DNA from: Prochlorococcus sp. AG-449-J16
GTDB taxonomy: Bacteria > Cyanobacteriota > Cyanobacteriia > PCC-6307 > Cyanobiaceae
Assembly: GCA_003209565.1 (NCBI GenBank)
Contig: QCQK01000010.1
Span: 1-46,338 of the forward strand
Direction: 5' to 3'
DNA: 46,338 nucleotides
Under the pieces are notes generated by a model that saw only the letters and a list, made by a program, of their open reading frames with translations, did no database searches and was not told where the DNA came from. Numbering within the stretch: position 1 is the stretch's first letter; every line of letters starts with the position of its first letter. Both the position numbers and the translations under genes were made by a program. This document shows positions 17,958 through 28,947 of this stretch, in pieces.

Positions 17958-18963
17958 AAAGAGGATTCTTTCAGGAGTTCAACCAACTGGTGATTTACAT
18001 ATTGGGAATTGGCTTGGGGCCATAAATAATTGGGTTATGCTTCAAGAGCAATATGAAACATTTCTATGTGTAGTTGATTTGCACGCAATAACAGCCTCAT
18101 ATAATCCCAAAGAATTATCTAAAAACACTATCTCTACTGCGGCTTTGTATGTCGCTTGTGGGATAGATCCCAACATTTGCTCAATTTTTGTTCAAAGTCA
18201 GATTTCAGCGCATTCAGAACTTTGTTGGATATTAAATTGCATGACCCCAATAAATTGGATGGAAAGAATGATTCAATTCAAAGAAAAATCAATACAACAA
18301 GGTAATAATGTATCTATTGGATTATTTGACTATCCAATACTTATGGCTGCAGACATCCTTCTTTATGATGCTGACTTCGTACCAGTAGGTGAGGATCAAA
18401 AACAACATCTTGAACTTGCAAGAGATATTGCACAACAGAGAATTAATGCCAGATTTAGTAAAGATAAAAATATTTTAAAAATTCCTCAACCAATCATAAT
18501 GAAGAATGGTTCAAAAATAATGAGTCTAATTGATGGTTCAAAAAAGATGAGCAAAAGTGATCCTAATGAAGGCAGTCGCATAAACTTATTAGATCCTCCT
18601 GAAATAATCACAAAAAAAATCAAAAGAGCAAAAAGTGACAGTTCTATTGGAATTGAATTTAACAACTCCGAGAGACCAGAATCTAAAAATCTTTTGATGA
18701 TTTATTCAATATTATCTGGCAAAGAAATTTCTCAATGTGAAAATGATTTCTCTGATACTGGATGGGGGGCATTTAAAAAATTAATTACAGAAAAACTTAT
18801 TGAATCATTAGAACCTATTCAGAAAAAATATAAACTATTAATTGATGATCCATATCAATTAAATAAAATCCTTGATGAAGGAAAGGAAAAAGCTGAAGAT
18901 TTAGCAAATCAGACTTTAAAAAGAGTTAAATCAAAATTGGGATTCTTTGAAATGGAGAAATAG
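17947..18963 (+). CDS. trpS: Tryptophanyl-tRNA synthetase
   Basis: 338 residues, usual for bacterial class I TrpRS. The HIGH-like motif is QPTGDLHIGNWLGAI near residue 13 and the KMSKS loop is KKMSKSDPNEGS near 200. The insert MERMIQFKEKS near 105 and LMAADILLYDADFVPVGEDQ near 135 are typical of the family. It charges tRNA-Trp. It starts within the previous gene and ends three bases before thrS. Confidence 0.97.
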   Translation: MANKKRILSGVQPTGDLHIGNWLGAINNWVMLQEQYETFLCVVDLHAITASYNPKELSKNTISTAALYVACGIDPNICSIFVQSQISAHSELCWILNCMTPINWMERMIQFKEKSIQQGNNVSIGLFDYPILMAADILLYDADFVPVGEDQKQHLELARDIAQQRINARFSKDKNILKIPQPIIMKNGSKIMSLIDGSKKMSKSDPNEGSRINLLDPPEIITKKIKRAKSDSSIGIEFNNSERPESKNLLMIYSILSGKEISQCENDFSDTGWGAFKKLITEKLIESLEPIQKKYKLLIDDPYQLNKILDEGKEKAEDLANQTLKRVKSKLGFFEMEK

Positions 18964-18966
18964 ATT

Positions 18967-20883
18967 ATGCCAATAATTACCTTACCTGATGGTTCAAAAA
19001 AGGTTTTCGAAAAATCAGTAACTATTCTTGAGATTGCGCAGAGTATAGGTGCTGGATTAGCTAAAGCAACAATTGCTGGGAAAGTAAATGGTGTACTCTT
19101 AGATGCAACTATTCCAATAATCAAAGATTCCAGAGTTGTAATCATCACATCAAAAGATAAAGAGGGAATTGAAATAATAAGACATTCCTTTGCACACCTT
19201 ATTGGTCATGCCGTTAAACAAATTTATCCTAATATTAAAATGGCTATTGGGCCTGTAATTGAAGATGGTTTTTATTACGATATTTTTTCTGAATACAGAT
19301 TTACCCCTGATGATTTAACAAAAATCGAAAATAGAATTAATAAATTAATAAAGACAAACTATGACGTTGAAATTTTACAAGTTTCCAAAGATGAGGCAAT
19401 TAAAACTTTTAAAGAAAGAGATGAGACTTTTAAATTAAGAATAATTGAAGAAATTCCTGAGGGAGGTCTCATCAATTTATATAAGCACGAAGAATATATC
19501 GACATGTGTAGAGGGCCTCACGTACCCAACACTAGACATTTGAGGCACTTTAAATTACTTAAATTATCAGGTTCATATTGGAGAGGTAATAGTGACAATG
19601 AATCATTACAGAGGATATATGGAACTGCATGGGCTAAAGAAAAAGAACTCAATGAATACTTAACAAGAATTGAAGAAGCGGAAAAAAGGGATCATAGAAA
19701 ACTTGGTAAAAAACATTCATTATTTCATATTCAAGAAGAATCTCCAGGAATGATTTTTTGGCATCCTAATGGATGGACAATATACCAAGTACTGGAAAAA
19801 TACATAAGAGAAAAACTGAAAAAAAATGATTATTTAGAAATTAAAACCCCACAAGCTGTTGATAAATCTCTTTGGGAAAAATCCGGACATTGGGAAAAAT
19901 TTAGAGACGATATGTTTACTACTGCATCAGAAAATAGAACTTATGCAATTAAACCAATGAATTGTCCATGCCATATTCAAGTATTTAATCAAGGTTTAAA
20001 AAGTTATAAGGATTTACCTATTCGTCTTGCCGAATTTGGTTCTTGTCACAGAAATGAGCCCTCTGGGGCACTACACGGCTTAATGAGAGTAAGAAACTTT
20101 ACTCAAGATGATGCACACATATTCTGCACAGAAGAGCAAATTCAAGAAGAGGTATCTACTTTTATTGATCTTGTTTTCGAGGTTTATAAAACATTTGGTT
20201 TTGATGAAATCATTATCAAATTATCAACTCGTCCCGAAAAAAGGGTAGGTAGTGAAGATATTTGGGATAAATCAGAAGAGGCTCTTTCCAAAGCTCTCGA
20301 TAATAAGAATCTAAAATGGGAGCTCCAACCAGGGGAGGGGGCCTTTTATGGTCCAAAAATAGAATTCTCGTTAAAAGATTGTCTTAATAGAGTTTGGCAA
20401 TGCGGAACTATTCAGGTTGATTTCTCAATGCCTATAAGATTGGATGCAACTTATGTAGATATTGACAATGAAAAAAGAAATCCAGTTATGCTTCATAGAG
20501 CAATTTTAGGATCCTTTGAAAGATTTATCGGAATCTTAATTGAACAATATGAGGCAAAATTCCCAATTTGGCTTGCGCCTTATCAAATAATTTTATTGAG
20601 CATTACTGATAGAAATATTGAAAAATGTTTAAAGTTTAATGAATCAATAAATAGTAATGGGTACCGATCAAAAGTTGACATAAGAAATGAAAAAATAGGA
20701 TATAAAATTAGAGAGGCAACTCTCGGGAGGATCCCCTTAATTGCAGTTATTGGAGATAAAGAAGAGGAAATTGATTCAGTCGCCTTAAGAGCTTTGAATG
20801 GAAGAAATTTAGGAATTTTCAATTTACCTAATCTTTACAAATATATGGATGAGTTAATAGAAAAGAAAGGAAGAACAGAATAA
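18967..20883 (+). CDS. thrS: Threonyl-tRNA synthetase
   Basis: 638 residues with the full domain set: an N-terminal TGS domain (residues 1-60), the editing domain with [13 protein letters not shown] near 75 and [13 protein letters not shown] near 180, and the class II catalytic core with NCPCHIQVF near 335, [20 protein letters not shown] near 362 and [12 protein letters not shown] near 510. The anticodon-binding domain follows. The editing residues are present, so misacylated Ser-tRNA-Thr should be cleared. It is three bases after trpS. Confidence 0.97.
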   Translation: MPIITLPDGSKKVFEKSVTILEIAQSIGAGLAKATIAGKVNGVLLDATIPIIKDSRVVIITSKDKEGIEIIRHSFAHLIGHAVKQIYPNIKMAIGPVIEDGFYYDIFSEYRFTPDDLTKIENRINKLIKTNYDVEILQVSKDEAIKTFKERDETFKLRIIEEIPEGGLINLYKHEEYIDMCRGPHVPNTRHLRHFKLLKLSGSYWRGNSDNESLQRIYGTAWAKEKELNEYLTRIEEAEKRDHRKLGKKHSLFHIQEESPGMIFWHPNGWTIYQVLEKYIREKLKKNDYLEIKTPQAVDKSLWEKSGHWEKFRDDMFTTASENRTYAIKPMNCPCHIQVFNQGLKSYKDLPIRLAEFGSCHRNEPSGALHGLMRVRNFTQDDAHIFCTEEQIQEEVSTFIDLVFEVYKTFGFDEIIIKLSTRPEKRVGSEDIWDKSEEALSKALDNKNLKWELQPGEGAFYGPKIEFSLKDCLNRVWQCGTIQVDFSMPIRLDATYVDIDNEKRNPVMLHRAILGSFERFIGILIEQYEAKFPIWLAPYQIILLSITDRNIEKCLKFNESINSNGYRSKVDIRNEKIGYKIREATLGRIPLIAVIGDKEEEIDSVALRALNGRNLGIFNLPNLYKYMDELIEKKGRTE

Positions 20884-20893
20884 TTTCAAATAT

Positions 20894-21928
20894 ATGAATT
20901 TTCTTGCTTGTGATTTAGGTGGTACAAAGGTTTTATTAGGGATATTCGAAAAAGAAATAAATGATGATTCGCCTAAGTTAATATTCAAAAAAAAATATAT
21001 CTCTTCTGATTGGGATTCTTTTGAACTAATCCTAGAAGATTTTCTCAAAAAAGAATGCAAAAATATTACTCATCCTTCTTCTGCATGTTTCGCTGTAGCT
21101 GGTCCTTTATTTAACAACAACGCAAAAATTATTAACTTGTCATGGAATATTTCTGGAAATTCTTTACAAAACAAATTTAACTTTAAAAGCTGCGAGCTAG
21201 TAAATGATTTCGCAGTCCAAATTTACGGAATACCTTATTTAAAAAAAAATCAATATTCTACTATCCAAAATGGGTCCTATTCTGAAGGTGCCAATAATGA
21301 TTTGCATGCCATTGTTGGAGCAGGAACTGGTTTAGGCATTGCAAGAGGAATAATATCAGGAGAAAAGGTAAAAGTTTTAGCAAGTGAAGGTGGTCATGTT
21401 GAGTACTCGCCAAAATCAAAATTAGAATGGGAATTAAAGATTTGGCTTAAGAATTACCTAAAAGTTGAGAGAATATCTTGTGAAAGAATTATTAGCGGCA
21501 CTGGCTTATCAAGAATTGCCGAATGGAGACTTAGCAAACCTGATGCCCAAAACCATACTCTACAAAAATATTTAAAAGAAATTAAAATTTTTGATGCTGC
21601 GAGAAAAGAACTCCCAGAAAAAATTTGCACTCTTTCGAATGAGGGGGATCAGCTAATGATAGAAGTTGAGAGAATTTGGTTAGGTGCTTATGCTTCTCTA
21701 TTGGGAGATGTTGCTCTTCAAGAGTTATGCTTCGGCGGGTTGTGGATTTCTGGAGGAACCGCACCAAAACATTTCAAAAACTTTAAATCAGATTTATTTA
21801 TGAAACAATTTTTAGACAAGGGGAGATTAAAAGATATTCTTAAAACAATACCCATGAAAGTAATTTTAGATGAAGAGTTTGGACTTTTTAGTGCCGCCTG
21901 CAGAGCAAAAATGCTTTTAAAAACTTAA
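20894..21928 (+). CDS. glk: Glucokinase
   Basis: 344 residues. The N-terminal phosphate loop is LACDLGGTKVLLGIF. Further family features are VAGPLFNN near 70, VNDFAVQIYGIPYL near 105, VGAGTGLGIARGI near 140 and SEGGHVEYSP near 164, where the Glu-Gly-Gly-His stretch is the glucose-contact signature of GlcK. It phosphorylates glucose with ATP. It lies between thrS (10 bases) and thrB (9 bases) without a clear functional link. Confidence 0.93.
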   Translation: MNFLACDLGGTKVLLGIFEKEINDDSPKLIFKKKYISSDWDSFELILEDFLKKECKNITHPSSACFAVAGPLFNNNAKIINLSWNISGNSLQNKFNFKSCELVNDFAVQIYGIPYLKKNQYSTIQNGSYSEGANNDLHAIVGAGTGLGIARGIISGEKVKVLASEGGHVEYSPKSKLEWELKIWLKNYLKVERISCERIISGTGLSRIAEWRLSKPDAQNHTLQKYLKEIKIFDAARKELPEKICTLSNEGDQLMIEVERIWLGAYASLLGDVALQELCFGGLWISGGTAPKHFKNFKSDLFMKQFLDKGRLKDILKTIPMKVILDEEFGLFSAACRAKMLLKT

Positions 21929-21937
21929 TAACAAAAA

Positions 21938-22885
21938 ATGTCTATCCCTGAAGTAGGTAAAAAAATAAGGGTAACAGTGCCTTCCACAACTGCTAATTTA
22001 GGGCCTGGGTTCGATTGTCTTGGTGCGGCATTAGATTTATATAATGAATTTATTTTCACAAGAATTGAAGGGGGTGGAGATAGATTCGATCTAATAATGG
22101 AAAGTACAGATGGTAATCATTTAAGAGGAGGACCTGAAAACTTAGTTTTTAGAGCTGCTCAGAAAGTTTGGGAGAGCGCGAATATGGATCCTTTTGCACT
22201 TGAAGCAAGAGTGAAGTTAGCAGTGCCTCCTGCTCGCGGACTTGGAAGCAGCGCTACAGCAATAGTTGCAGGCCTTATTGGGGCAAATGCAATAATGGAT
22301 TCTCCATTGTCCAAAGAAAAACTCCTTGAACTTGCTATTGATATAGAGGGTCATCCTGATAATGTAGTTCCCTCACTTCTAGGTGGGCTTTGCTTGACAG
22401 CTAGGTCATCTTCGCAGAGGTGGAGAATCATCAGATGTGATTGGCATAATTCCATAAAAGCTGTTGTTGCAATACCTGCAATTCGTCTAAGCACAAGTGA
22501 AGCAAGAAAGGTTATGCCCAAGAATGTACCCATATCCGATGCAGTAACAAATATGGGGGCACTTACTTTGTTACTAAATGGCTTAAAAGCAGGAAATGAT
22601 GAATTAATAAAAGAAGGAATGTTTGACAAGCTACATGAACCATACAGATGGAAACTTATTAAAGGTGGACTAGAAGTCAAAGATGCCGCACTAAATGCAG
22701 GTGCTCTAGGATGTGCAATAAGTGGGGCTGGCCCAAGTATCTTGGCTTTGTGTAAAAAAGAAAATGGTAAAAGCGTTAGTCAAGCCATGGTCAAAGCATG
22801 GGAGAAGTCAGGTGTAGCGAGTAGAGCACCATTCTTAAACGTTCAAACAAAAGGGAGTCAATTTAGCACTATCTCTGGTAAGTAG
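21938..22885 (+). CDS. thrB: Homoserine kinase
   Basis: 315 residues of the GHMP kinase family. The N-terminal VPSTTANLGPGFDCLGAALD near residue 13 and the ATP loop PPARGLGSSATAIVAGLIGA near 96 are diagnostic. GHPDNVVPSLLGG near 138 and the C-terminal GCAISGAGPSILAL near 260 complete the set. It phosphorylates homoserine for threonine synthesis. Confidence 0.97.
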   Translation: MSIPEVGKKIRVTVPSTTANLGPGFDCLGAALDLYNEFIFTRIEGGGDRFDLIMESTDGNHLRGGPENLVFRAAQKVWESANMDPFALEARVKLAVPPARGLGSSATAIVAGLIGANAIMDSPLSKEKLLELAIDIEGHPDNVVPSLLGGLCLTARSSSQRWRIIRCDWHNSIKAVVAIPAIRLSTSEARKVMPKNVPISDAVTNMGALTLLLNGLKAGNDELIKEGMFDKLHEPYRWKLIKGGLEVKDAALNAGALGCAISGAGPSILALCKKENGKSVSQAMVKAWEKSGVASRAPFLNVQTKGSQFSTISGK

Positions 22886-22964
22886 TTTTACTTAGGCATT
22901 TTTAATGTTATAGTCTCAAGCTAGTACAACTTCAACTAGAATAAAAAAATTATTCATTCCATAA

Positions 22965-24506
22965 ATGAATTTAGAATCTTTTCCTTGGTTATCATCTATT
23001 GTTTTACTGCCTTTAATTGGGGCATTAATAATGCCTTTCCTTAGTTCGAAAGAAGGAGAAGATAATACACTCCCTAGAAATATCTCATTAAGTTTTTTAT
23101 TTATAGATTTTTTAGCAATAATCGGCGTCCTTTTTCAAAAATTCAATACTTCAGATAGCTCTTTGCAACTAGTAGAAAGAGCTTCTTGGTTACCTTCAAT
23201 TGGCTTAGAGTGGTCTTTAGGCGTAGATGGATTATCTGCTCCTTTAGTAGCTTTGAGTGGGTTAATTACATTTTTATCAGCTGCCGCTAGTTGGAAAATC
23301 AAGAAAAAATCTAATCTATATTTTGCTCTTTTATTAGTCCAAGCATCTGCGCAAGCACTAGTTTTCCTTTCTCAAGATTTCCTATTGTTTTTCTTGGCAT
23401 GGGAACTTGAATTAGTTCCGGTATATCTACTTATTGCGATTTGGGGAGGAAAAAAGAAATTATATGCAGCTACTAAATTTATTCTTTATACAGCTTTAGC
23501 ATCTTTATTAATACTAATAAGTGGTTTAGCACTTGCCTTGAGTGGTGATACCTTTACTTTAAATATTACCGATTTAACCAATAAACACGTTACTGGCAGC
23601 CTAGCTTTATTATCTTATTTAGGATTTTTAATTGGTTTTGGAGTAAAACTTCCTATCTTTCCATTACATACTTGGTTACCCGATGCACATGGAGAGGCTA
23701 ATGCGCCAGTTTCAATGTTACTTGCTGGAATACTCTTAAAAATGGGAGGCTACGCTCTCTTAAGATTCAATGTTCAAATACTTCCTGAAGTACATCTGCA
23801 AATAGCACCTGCATTAATTATTCTTGGAATTATTAATATAATTTACGGAGCATTAAATGCATTTGCACAAGATAACGTAAAAAGAAGAATTGCATGTAGT
23901 TCAGTAAGTCATATGGGTTTTGTTCTTTTAGGGATTGGGGCAGTTGATGCATTAGGTATAAGTGGAGCAATGCTCCAAATGATCAGTCACGGACTTATCG
24001 CTGCAGCTATGTTTTTTGTTACGGGCTCATTCTATGAAAGAACGAATACCCTTTCGATACCAAATATGGGCGGTTTGGCAAAGGTTTTGCCAATAACTTT
24101 TGCTTTTTTCTTAGCAAGCTCTTTGGCCTCTCTAGCACTACCTGGCATGAGCGGTTTTATAAGTGAAATAACTGTATTTTTAGGTATTACTAGTCAAGAG
24201 GGCTTCAGCTCTATCTTTAGATCAATCACGATTCTTATTGCAGCTATAGGTTTAGTTCTAACACCAATATATCTATTATCAATGTGTAGAAGGGTATTTT
24301 TTGGCCCTAGAATTCCTGCACTAGCTACAGTTAAAGAGATGAATGGTAGAGAATTGACTATTGGTTTCAGTTTATTGTTGCCTACTTTGGTGATAGGTTT
24401 TTGGCCGAAAATCGCCATTAATTTATACGAATCTTCAACCAACGCTCTCAGTCAGCAGCTTACTTTAGCTAAATTAGTAGGATTAATACCAAACTTAGTG
24501 AATTAA
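22965..24506 (+). CDS. ndhD: NAD(P)H-quinone oxidoreductase chain 4 (NdhD/NuoM-type)
   Basis: 513 residues with about 14 membrane segments. Conserved antiporter-like features include Glu147 in [34 protein letters not shown] near 225, the lysine in [12 protein letters not shown] and [19 protein letters not shown] near 305. It is a proton-pumping subunit of the thylakoid NDH-1 complex, serving respiration and cyclic electron flow. Which NdhD paralogue class (respiratory or CO2-uptake) it belongs to needs a tree; position gives no cue. It starts 79 bases after thrB and may have its own promoter. Confidence 0.93.
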   Translation: MNLESFPWLSSIVLLPLIGALIMPFLSSKEGEDNTLPRNISLSFLFIDFLAIIGVLFQKFNTSDSSLQLVERASWLPSIGLEWSLGVDGLSAPLVALSGLITFLSAAASWKIKKKSNLYFALLLVQASAQALVFLSQDFLLFFLAWELELVPVYLLIAIWGGKKKLYAATKFILYTALASLLILISGLALALSGDTFTLNITDLTNKHVTGSLALLSYLGFLIGFGVKLPIFPLHTWLPDAHGEANAPVSMLLAGILLKMGGYALLRFNVQILPEVHLQIAPALIILGIINIIYGALNAFAQDNVKRRIACSSVSHMGFVLLGIGAVDALGISGAMLQMISHGLIAAAMFFVTGSFYERTNTLSIPNMGGLAKVLPITFAFFLASSLASLALPGMSGFISEITVFLGITSQEGFSSIFRSITILIAAIGLVLTPIYLLSMCRRVFFGPRIPALATVKEMNGRELTIGFSLLLPTLVIGFWPKIAINLYESSTNALSQQLTLAKLVGLIPNLVN

Positions 24507-24518
24507 TTTATTTTATAA

Positions 24519-26606
24519 ATGGATACCTCAATTTTTAGATATGGAGAATTACCAGAATTTAAAAAATTTACTCCCGAAAACATAAGTAAACAATTTCCAG
24601 TAGTACTAGAAAAAATAGCTGAAGACTTCAAAAACATAGAAAAAAATTTATCTAATTATTTGATTCAAAATGATTTAAATTGGGATAAAGTAATAAATCC
24701 TTTGAATGAAGTCAATGAAATTCTTAGATGGAGTTGGGGAGTAATAAGTCACCTAAATGCAGTTAACAATTCTGAAAGTCTAAGAGGTATTTATTCAAAA
24801 TTTCTTCCAGAGATTATTAGTTTGAGTAATAAATTTGGACAAAGTAAAATAATTTACAATTCTTTAGTCAAGCTTAAAGAGACGAATGAATTTGATCAAA
24901 TCAAAAACAGAATTTTAGATAAAGAAATTCTTGAGATGCAGCATAGAGGAATTTCACTTCTCAAGAACGATCAAGAAGAATTCAATGAAATTTCAGAAAA
25001 GCTTGGAAAGCTATCAACCGAATTCAGCAATAATGTTCTTGATGCAACTAATAAATGGTTTTTAATATTAAATAAAAAATCTGAAGTCGATGGTCTACCT
25101 GAACGAGTACTTGAATTGATGGCAATTTCTGCATACAACCATTTAAAAAAAGATGAAGAAGTTGATATCAAAAATGGGCCTTGGAAATTAAGTCTGGATA
25201 TTCCAACTTATACTTCATTTATGACATATGCCACCGACCGTAACCTTAGAGAGAGACTTTATAAGGCATTCGTTGGTAGGGCGTCTCAAGGAGATAAAAA
25301 TAATTCTCAAATAATTGAAGAGATATTATCCCTTAGAACTAAACAGGCTAATCTTCTCGGTTATAAAAGTTGGGCAGAGCTAAGTTTGTCATCGAAAATG
25401 GCGAAAGAAATTAAAAATGTGGAAAACCTTTTAGAAGAATTGAGAGAACCAGCATTTAAAACGGCAAAAATTGAATTAGAAACACTCGAAAAGTTTTCTA
25501 AAGCTAATGGGTTTTCAAAGTCGCAGAATATCGAGCCATGGGATATTAGTTATTGGTCCGAACATCTTAGAAAGGAAAAGCTCAATTTGGATCAAGAGTC
25601 TTTGAGACCTTGGTTCCCACTAAATGATGTTTTAAAAGGTTTATTTAAATTAAGTGAAAAGCTTTTTGAAATTAAAGTAGTCGAAGCAACTGATGAGGCA
25701 CCTCTGTGGAATGATGATGTTTTATTTTTTAATATTCTCAATAAAGAAGACAACAAAATAGCTTCCTTTTATCTCGATCCATATTCGAGGCCTGAATCAA
25801 AGAGAGGAGGAGCTTGGATGGATGAATGTTTGAATAAAAATAATGTTGGCAAAAAGACCCTCCCTGTAGCTTATCTCGTTTGCAATCAGACTCCACCATC
25901 AAAAGATAAACCTAGCTTGATGAGTTTTGAAGAGGTTCAGACATTGTTCCATGAATTTGGTCATGGTCTTCAACACATGCTTACTACTGTAAATCTTCCT
26001 CAAGCAGCTGGCATCAATAATGTTGAATGGGATGCAGTCGAACTTCCAAGTCAATTTATGGAAAACTGGTGTTTCCATAAAAATACACTTTTAAATATTG
26101 CTAAGCATTATAAAACAGGAGAAAAATTATCCGATGAAAATTTTGAAAAGCTCCTAAAAAACAGAACTTTTAATTGTGGTATGACCACTCTTAGACAACT
26201 TCATTTTGCAATTACAGACCTCAGATTACACAGTAGTATTGATAAAAACAAAGGCAAGACAGCCGATGAAATAAGAAGAGAAATCGCAAAACAAACTACT
26301 GTTATTTCTCCAATTAAAGAAGATAAATTTCTATGTTGTTTTAGTCATATTTTTGCAGGCGGTTATTCTGCGGGATATTACTCCTACAAATGGGCGGAGG
26401 TCCTAAGTGCTGATGCTTTTTCTATGTTCGAAGAAGCTGATCTAGAAAACTCTGAAGATTTAAAGTTAATAGGAAAGAAATTCAAAGATACAATACTTAG
26501 TTTGGGTGGAAGCTTACCTCCCTTAGACATATTCAAACTATTCAGAGGTAGAGAGCCACAAACAGATTCCTTAATAAGGCACTTAGGTCTATCTGGAGCT
26601 ACATAA
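24519..26606 (+). CDS. prlC: M3-family oligopeptidase (oligopeptidase A-like)
   Basis: 695 residues. The zinc site is HEFGHGLQHM beginning at His478, with a likely third ligand Glu in ELPSQFMENW about 28 residues later. GGAWMDE near 428 and FAGGYSAGYYSYKWAEVLSA near 610 are typical of M3 peptidases. It is expected to trim short peptides such as cleaved signal peptides in the cytoplasm. It follows ndhD by 12 bases, and its 3' end overlaps the convergent hydrolase gene by 8 bases. Confidence 0.95.
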   Translation: MDTSIFRYGELPEFKKFTPENISKQFPVVLEKIAEDFKNIEKNLSNYLIQNDLNWDKVINPLNEVNEILRWSWGVISHLNAVNNSESLRGIYSKFLPEIISLSNKFGQSKIIYNSLVKLKETNEFDQIKNRILDKEILEMQHRGISLLKNDQEEFNEISEKLGKLSTEFSNNVLDATNKWFLILNKKSEVDGLPERVLELMAISAYNHLKKDEEVDIKNGPWKLSLDIPTYTSFMTYATDRNLRERLYKAFVGRASQGDKNNSQIIEEILSLRTKQANLLGYKSWAELSLSSKMAKEIKNVENLLEELREPAFKTAKIELETLEKFSKANGFSKSQNIEPWDISYWSEHLRKEKLNLDQESLRPWFPLNDVLKGLFKLSEKLFEIKVVEATDEAPLWNDDVLFFNILNKEDNKIASFYLDPYSRPESKRGGAWMDECLNKNNVGKKTLPVAYLVCNQTPPSKDKPSLMSFEEVQTLFHEFGHGLQHMLTTVNLPQAAGINNVEWDAVELPSQFMENWCFHKNTLLNIAKHYKTGEKLSDENFEKLLKNRTFNCGMTTLRQLHFAITDLRLHSSIDKNKGKTADEIRREIAKQTTVISPIKEDKFLCCFSHIFAGGYSAGYYSYKWAEVLSADAFSMFEEADLENSEDLKLIGKKFKDTILSLGGSLPPLDIFKLFRGREPQTDSLIRHLGLSGAT

Positions 26607-27192
26607 TAATTTCATCGATTATTTTCTCAACCACCGATTTATTTCTTACAAGATTTCTATGTTTATATACTTTTACTGATACTTTTTTTCCAAAATTTAA
26701 ATTAGTCCACCAACTAGGGAAAACCATTAGATCCCAATAAGTAAAAAAATTTATACACTCGATATCCTCAAGAAAAAAATCATTATTCGCAAGTTCTCTC
26801 AAAAAATTACTATTTATTTTCATTTCTGATATTCCTCTAAAAGGATATTTAGGTACTAATTGAGCCATTAATGTTCCCTTATGAGGGGAACCTATAGATA
26901 TTAATCTTCTTGTTCTTTTATATCCATTAAATTTCTGAAGCCAGTACCTGCCAATTATTCCTCCCATAGAAAACCCCAAAATATCTATTTCTTTTTCTAA
27001 ACCGTATTTCTCTAAAACTAAATCATTTAATATATTCGTTAAATCAATAATTGAAGTCATTCCATACGAATGATTAAGAGTAGGGGCAAAATATTCAATT
27101 CCAATTTCATCAAGTTTTGAGGTGATTGAAGAAAAAATACTTGAATTATTCCAAAGACCATGAATCAATATAATTGGATTTCTTTTTTCCAA
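26599..27192 (-). CDS. Alpha/beta hydrolase, lipase-class-2-like
   Basis: 197 residues from a TTG start five bases after folB. The oxyanion region PIILIHGLWNNSSIF lies at about residues 6-20 and the nucleophile elbow GFSMGG near residue 73. LISIGSPHKGTLMAQLVPKY near 97 is seen in lipase/PGAP1-like hydrolases. The acid and His of the triad are less clear; DLMVFPSWW may carry the Asp and VKVYKHRNLV the His. The protein is short for the family but appears complete. The substrate is unknown. Confidence 0.78.
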   Translation of the reverse strand: MEKRNPIILIHGLWNNSSIFSSITSKLDEIGIEYFAPTLNHSYGMTSIIDLTNILNDLVLEKYGLEKEIDILGFSMGGIIGRYWLQKFNGYKRTRRLISIGSPHKGTLMAQLVPKYPFRGISEMKINSNFLRELANNDFFLEDIECINFFTYWDLMVFPSWWTNLNFGKKVSVKVYKHRNLVRNKSVVEKIIDEIIM

Positions 27193-27197
27193 AACTT

Positions 27198-27560
27198 TTA
27201 CTTATTTTCAAGAATTCTCACTATTGACACCTTTCCATCAAAGCCAATAATTGGAGGATTACATTTTGTCAAAATAATTTTAATTTTAGAAAGATTAAAT
27301 TCTTGATCAATGATTTCTAAAATTGCGTTTGAATATTTTTCTATTGTAAAGCAATATATTTTCTTCGATTGACCTTTTATAATTTCAACTAATTTTGAAT
27401 AGTCAACAGTTTGTTTAATATCATCATTTGCAGTACTCTTTTCAAAATCAGTCCACAAAAATATATCCAAACTAAATAATTGTCCTAATTCCCTTTCTTC
27501 ATCCAGAACACCAACTCTAGCCCAAAGTTTAATATTCTCAATTTTTAAAAATGTTTCCAT
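27198..27560 (-). CDS. folB: Dihydroneopterin aldolase
   Basis: 120 residues, the normal length of FolB. The family pattern is visible in WARVGVLDEERELGQLFSLD (Glu catalytic region), TVDYSKLVEIIKG near 68 and ILTKCNPPIIGF near 100, containing the conserved lysine. It cleaves dihydroneopterin to the pterin precursor of folate. It is followed five bases later by the hydrolase and preceded ten bases earlier by proA on the same strand. Confidence 0.92.
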   Translation of the reverse strand: METFLKIENIKLWARVGVLDEERELGQLFSLDIFLWTDFEKSTANDDIKQTVDYSKLVEIIKGQSKKIYCFTIEKYSNAILEIIDQEFNLSKIKIILTKCNPPIIGFDGKVSIVRILENK

Positions 27561-27570
27561 CTAAAAAAAT

Positions 27571-28881
27571 TTAAAGATCCTTATGAGTAAAGAGAACCTT
27601 TCCAGATGAAAAATCATCAACTATATTCCCATGTCCTTTTAGAAAATATTTATATGTAACTAGACCTTCTAGTCCTACAGGTCCTCTTGGGGGAAGAGTT
27701 TGAGTAGATATCCCTACTTCAGCGCCAAATCCATACCTAAACCCATCTGCAAACCTAGTAGAGCAATTATGAAAAACGCCTGCACTATCAATTACATTCA
27801 TAAATTCATTAGCAGTACTTATATTTTCAGTAATTATTCCATCTGTATGTTTTGAGCTATATTTCTGAATATGTGTGATTGCCTCTTCCAGATCATCAAC
27901 AATTTTTATCGATAAAATTAAATCTAAATATTCAGTTCGCCAATCTTCTAGACTAGCTTCATACTTTAATCCTAAATCAACTGATCTTTTATCTCCAATT
28001 AATTTAACATCGTTAGAGTTAAATAAGGGTATAGCTTTTTCTAAAAAAGTTTTAGCGATATCTTGATGGACTAATAGAGTTTCAATTGCATTACATGCTG
28101 CAGGATATTGAATTTTACTATCTAAAGCAACTGATAAAGCCATATCTAGATTTGCATCAATATCTATAAATAAATGACAAATTCCATCTGCATGACCTAG
28201 CACAGGAATTCTTGTATTCTCCTGAATAAATTTAACTAATTCATTACTTCCTCTAGGAATTATTAAATTAATGTATTTCTCAAGATTTAACATAGACATA
28301 CTATCTTTTCTGCTTGTTAGTAAACATATTGCGTTTTTATCAAGACCTGATGCGTTTAAACCTTCTTGCAATGCTTTGACTATTGCAGTATTTGTTAAAT
28401 TGGCTTCACTACCACCTTTTAGAATTACTCCATTACCTGATCTTATTGCTAAAGCACTAATCTGCATCACGGCATCTGGCCTTGATTCAAAAATAACACC
28501 TAATACTCCAATTGGCACAGTTTTTCTTTCTAAGATCAATCCCTCTGAAAGCTCTTTTTTGATTTGAACTTGATTTACGGGATCAGCCAATTCTCCAACT
28601 TTTCTTACTCCTTCAATTCCTGAATTTAACTTTTCTTTTGATAACTTTAATCTTGAGAGCAAAGCCTTTGAAATACCTTTTTTTTCTGCAATTGCATAGT
28701 CCTCTAGATTAGCTTCTAAAATTTCTTTAGCATTTATTTCAAGATAATCAGCCATAAAATTTAAGGCTTTAATTCTATTTTTATTTTCAGTTTGACTTAT
28801 TTTTATAGATGCCAAACGAACTTGATCAGCTTTTTCTACAAGATCATCTCCTGGTTGAGGAACCTCAAAAATATTGTTCAT
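27571..28881 (-). CDS. proA: Gamma-glutamyl phosphate reductase
   Basis: 436 residues of the aldehyde-dehydrogenase superfamily. The catalytic Cys263 is in YPAACNAIETLLVH. GVIFESRPDAVMQISALAIR near 128, GNGVILKGGSEA near 149 and IIPRGSNELVKFIQ near 208 are ProA signatures, and the C-terminus has RFADGFRYGFGAEVGISTQ. It reduces gamma-glutamyl phosphate for proline synthesis. It is 66 bases downstream of the tamB-like gene. Confidence 0.97.
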   Translation of the reverse strand: MNNIFEVPQPGDDLVEKADQVRLASIKISQTENKNRIKALNFMADYLEINAKEILEANLEDYAIAEKKGISKALLSRLKLSKEKLNSGIEGVRKVGELADPVNQVQIKKELSEGLILERKTVPIGVLGVIFESRPDAVMQISALAIRSGNGVILKGGSEANLTNTAIVKALQEGLNASGLDKNAICLLTSRKDSMSMLNLEKYINLIIPRGSNELVKFIQENTRIPVLGHADGICHLFIDIDANLDMALSVALDSKIQYPAACNAIETLLVHQDIAKTFLEKAIPLFNSNDVKLIGDKRSVDLGLKYEASLEDWRTEYLDLILSIKIVDDLEEAITHIQKYSSKHTDGIITENISTANEFMNVIDSAGVFHNCSTRFADGFRYGFGAEVGISTQTLPPRGPVGLEGLVTYKYFLKGHGNIVDDFSSGKVLFTHKDL

Positions 28882-28947
28882 AATAGTTTTTAGTTAACTT
28901 AATACTAATTCAAATTAACAACTCTTTAAACTAATTTTCTGTTTGAA

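Noticed and set aside
22351..22680. 109-codon open frame antisense to thrB
   Set aside because: Mirrors the conserved GHMP kinase coding; no family resemblance.
22921..22939. CTAGT/ACTAG inverted repeat between thrB and ndhD
   Set aside because: Five-base arms with a nine-base loop and no T-run; too weak to call a terminator.
28271..28567. 98-codon open frame antisense to proA
   Set aside because: Shadow of a well-conserved enzyme gene.
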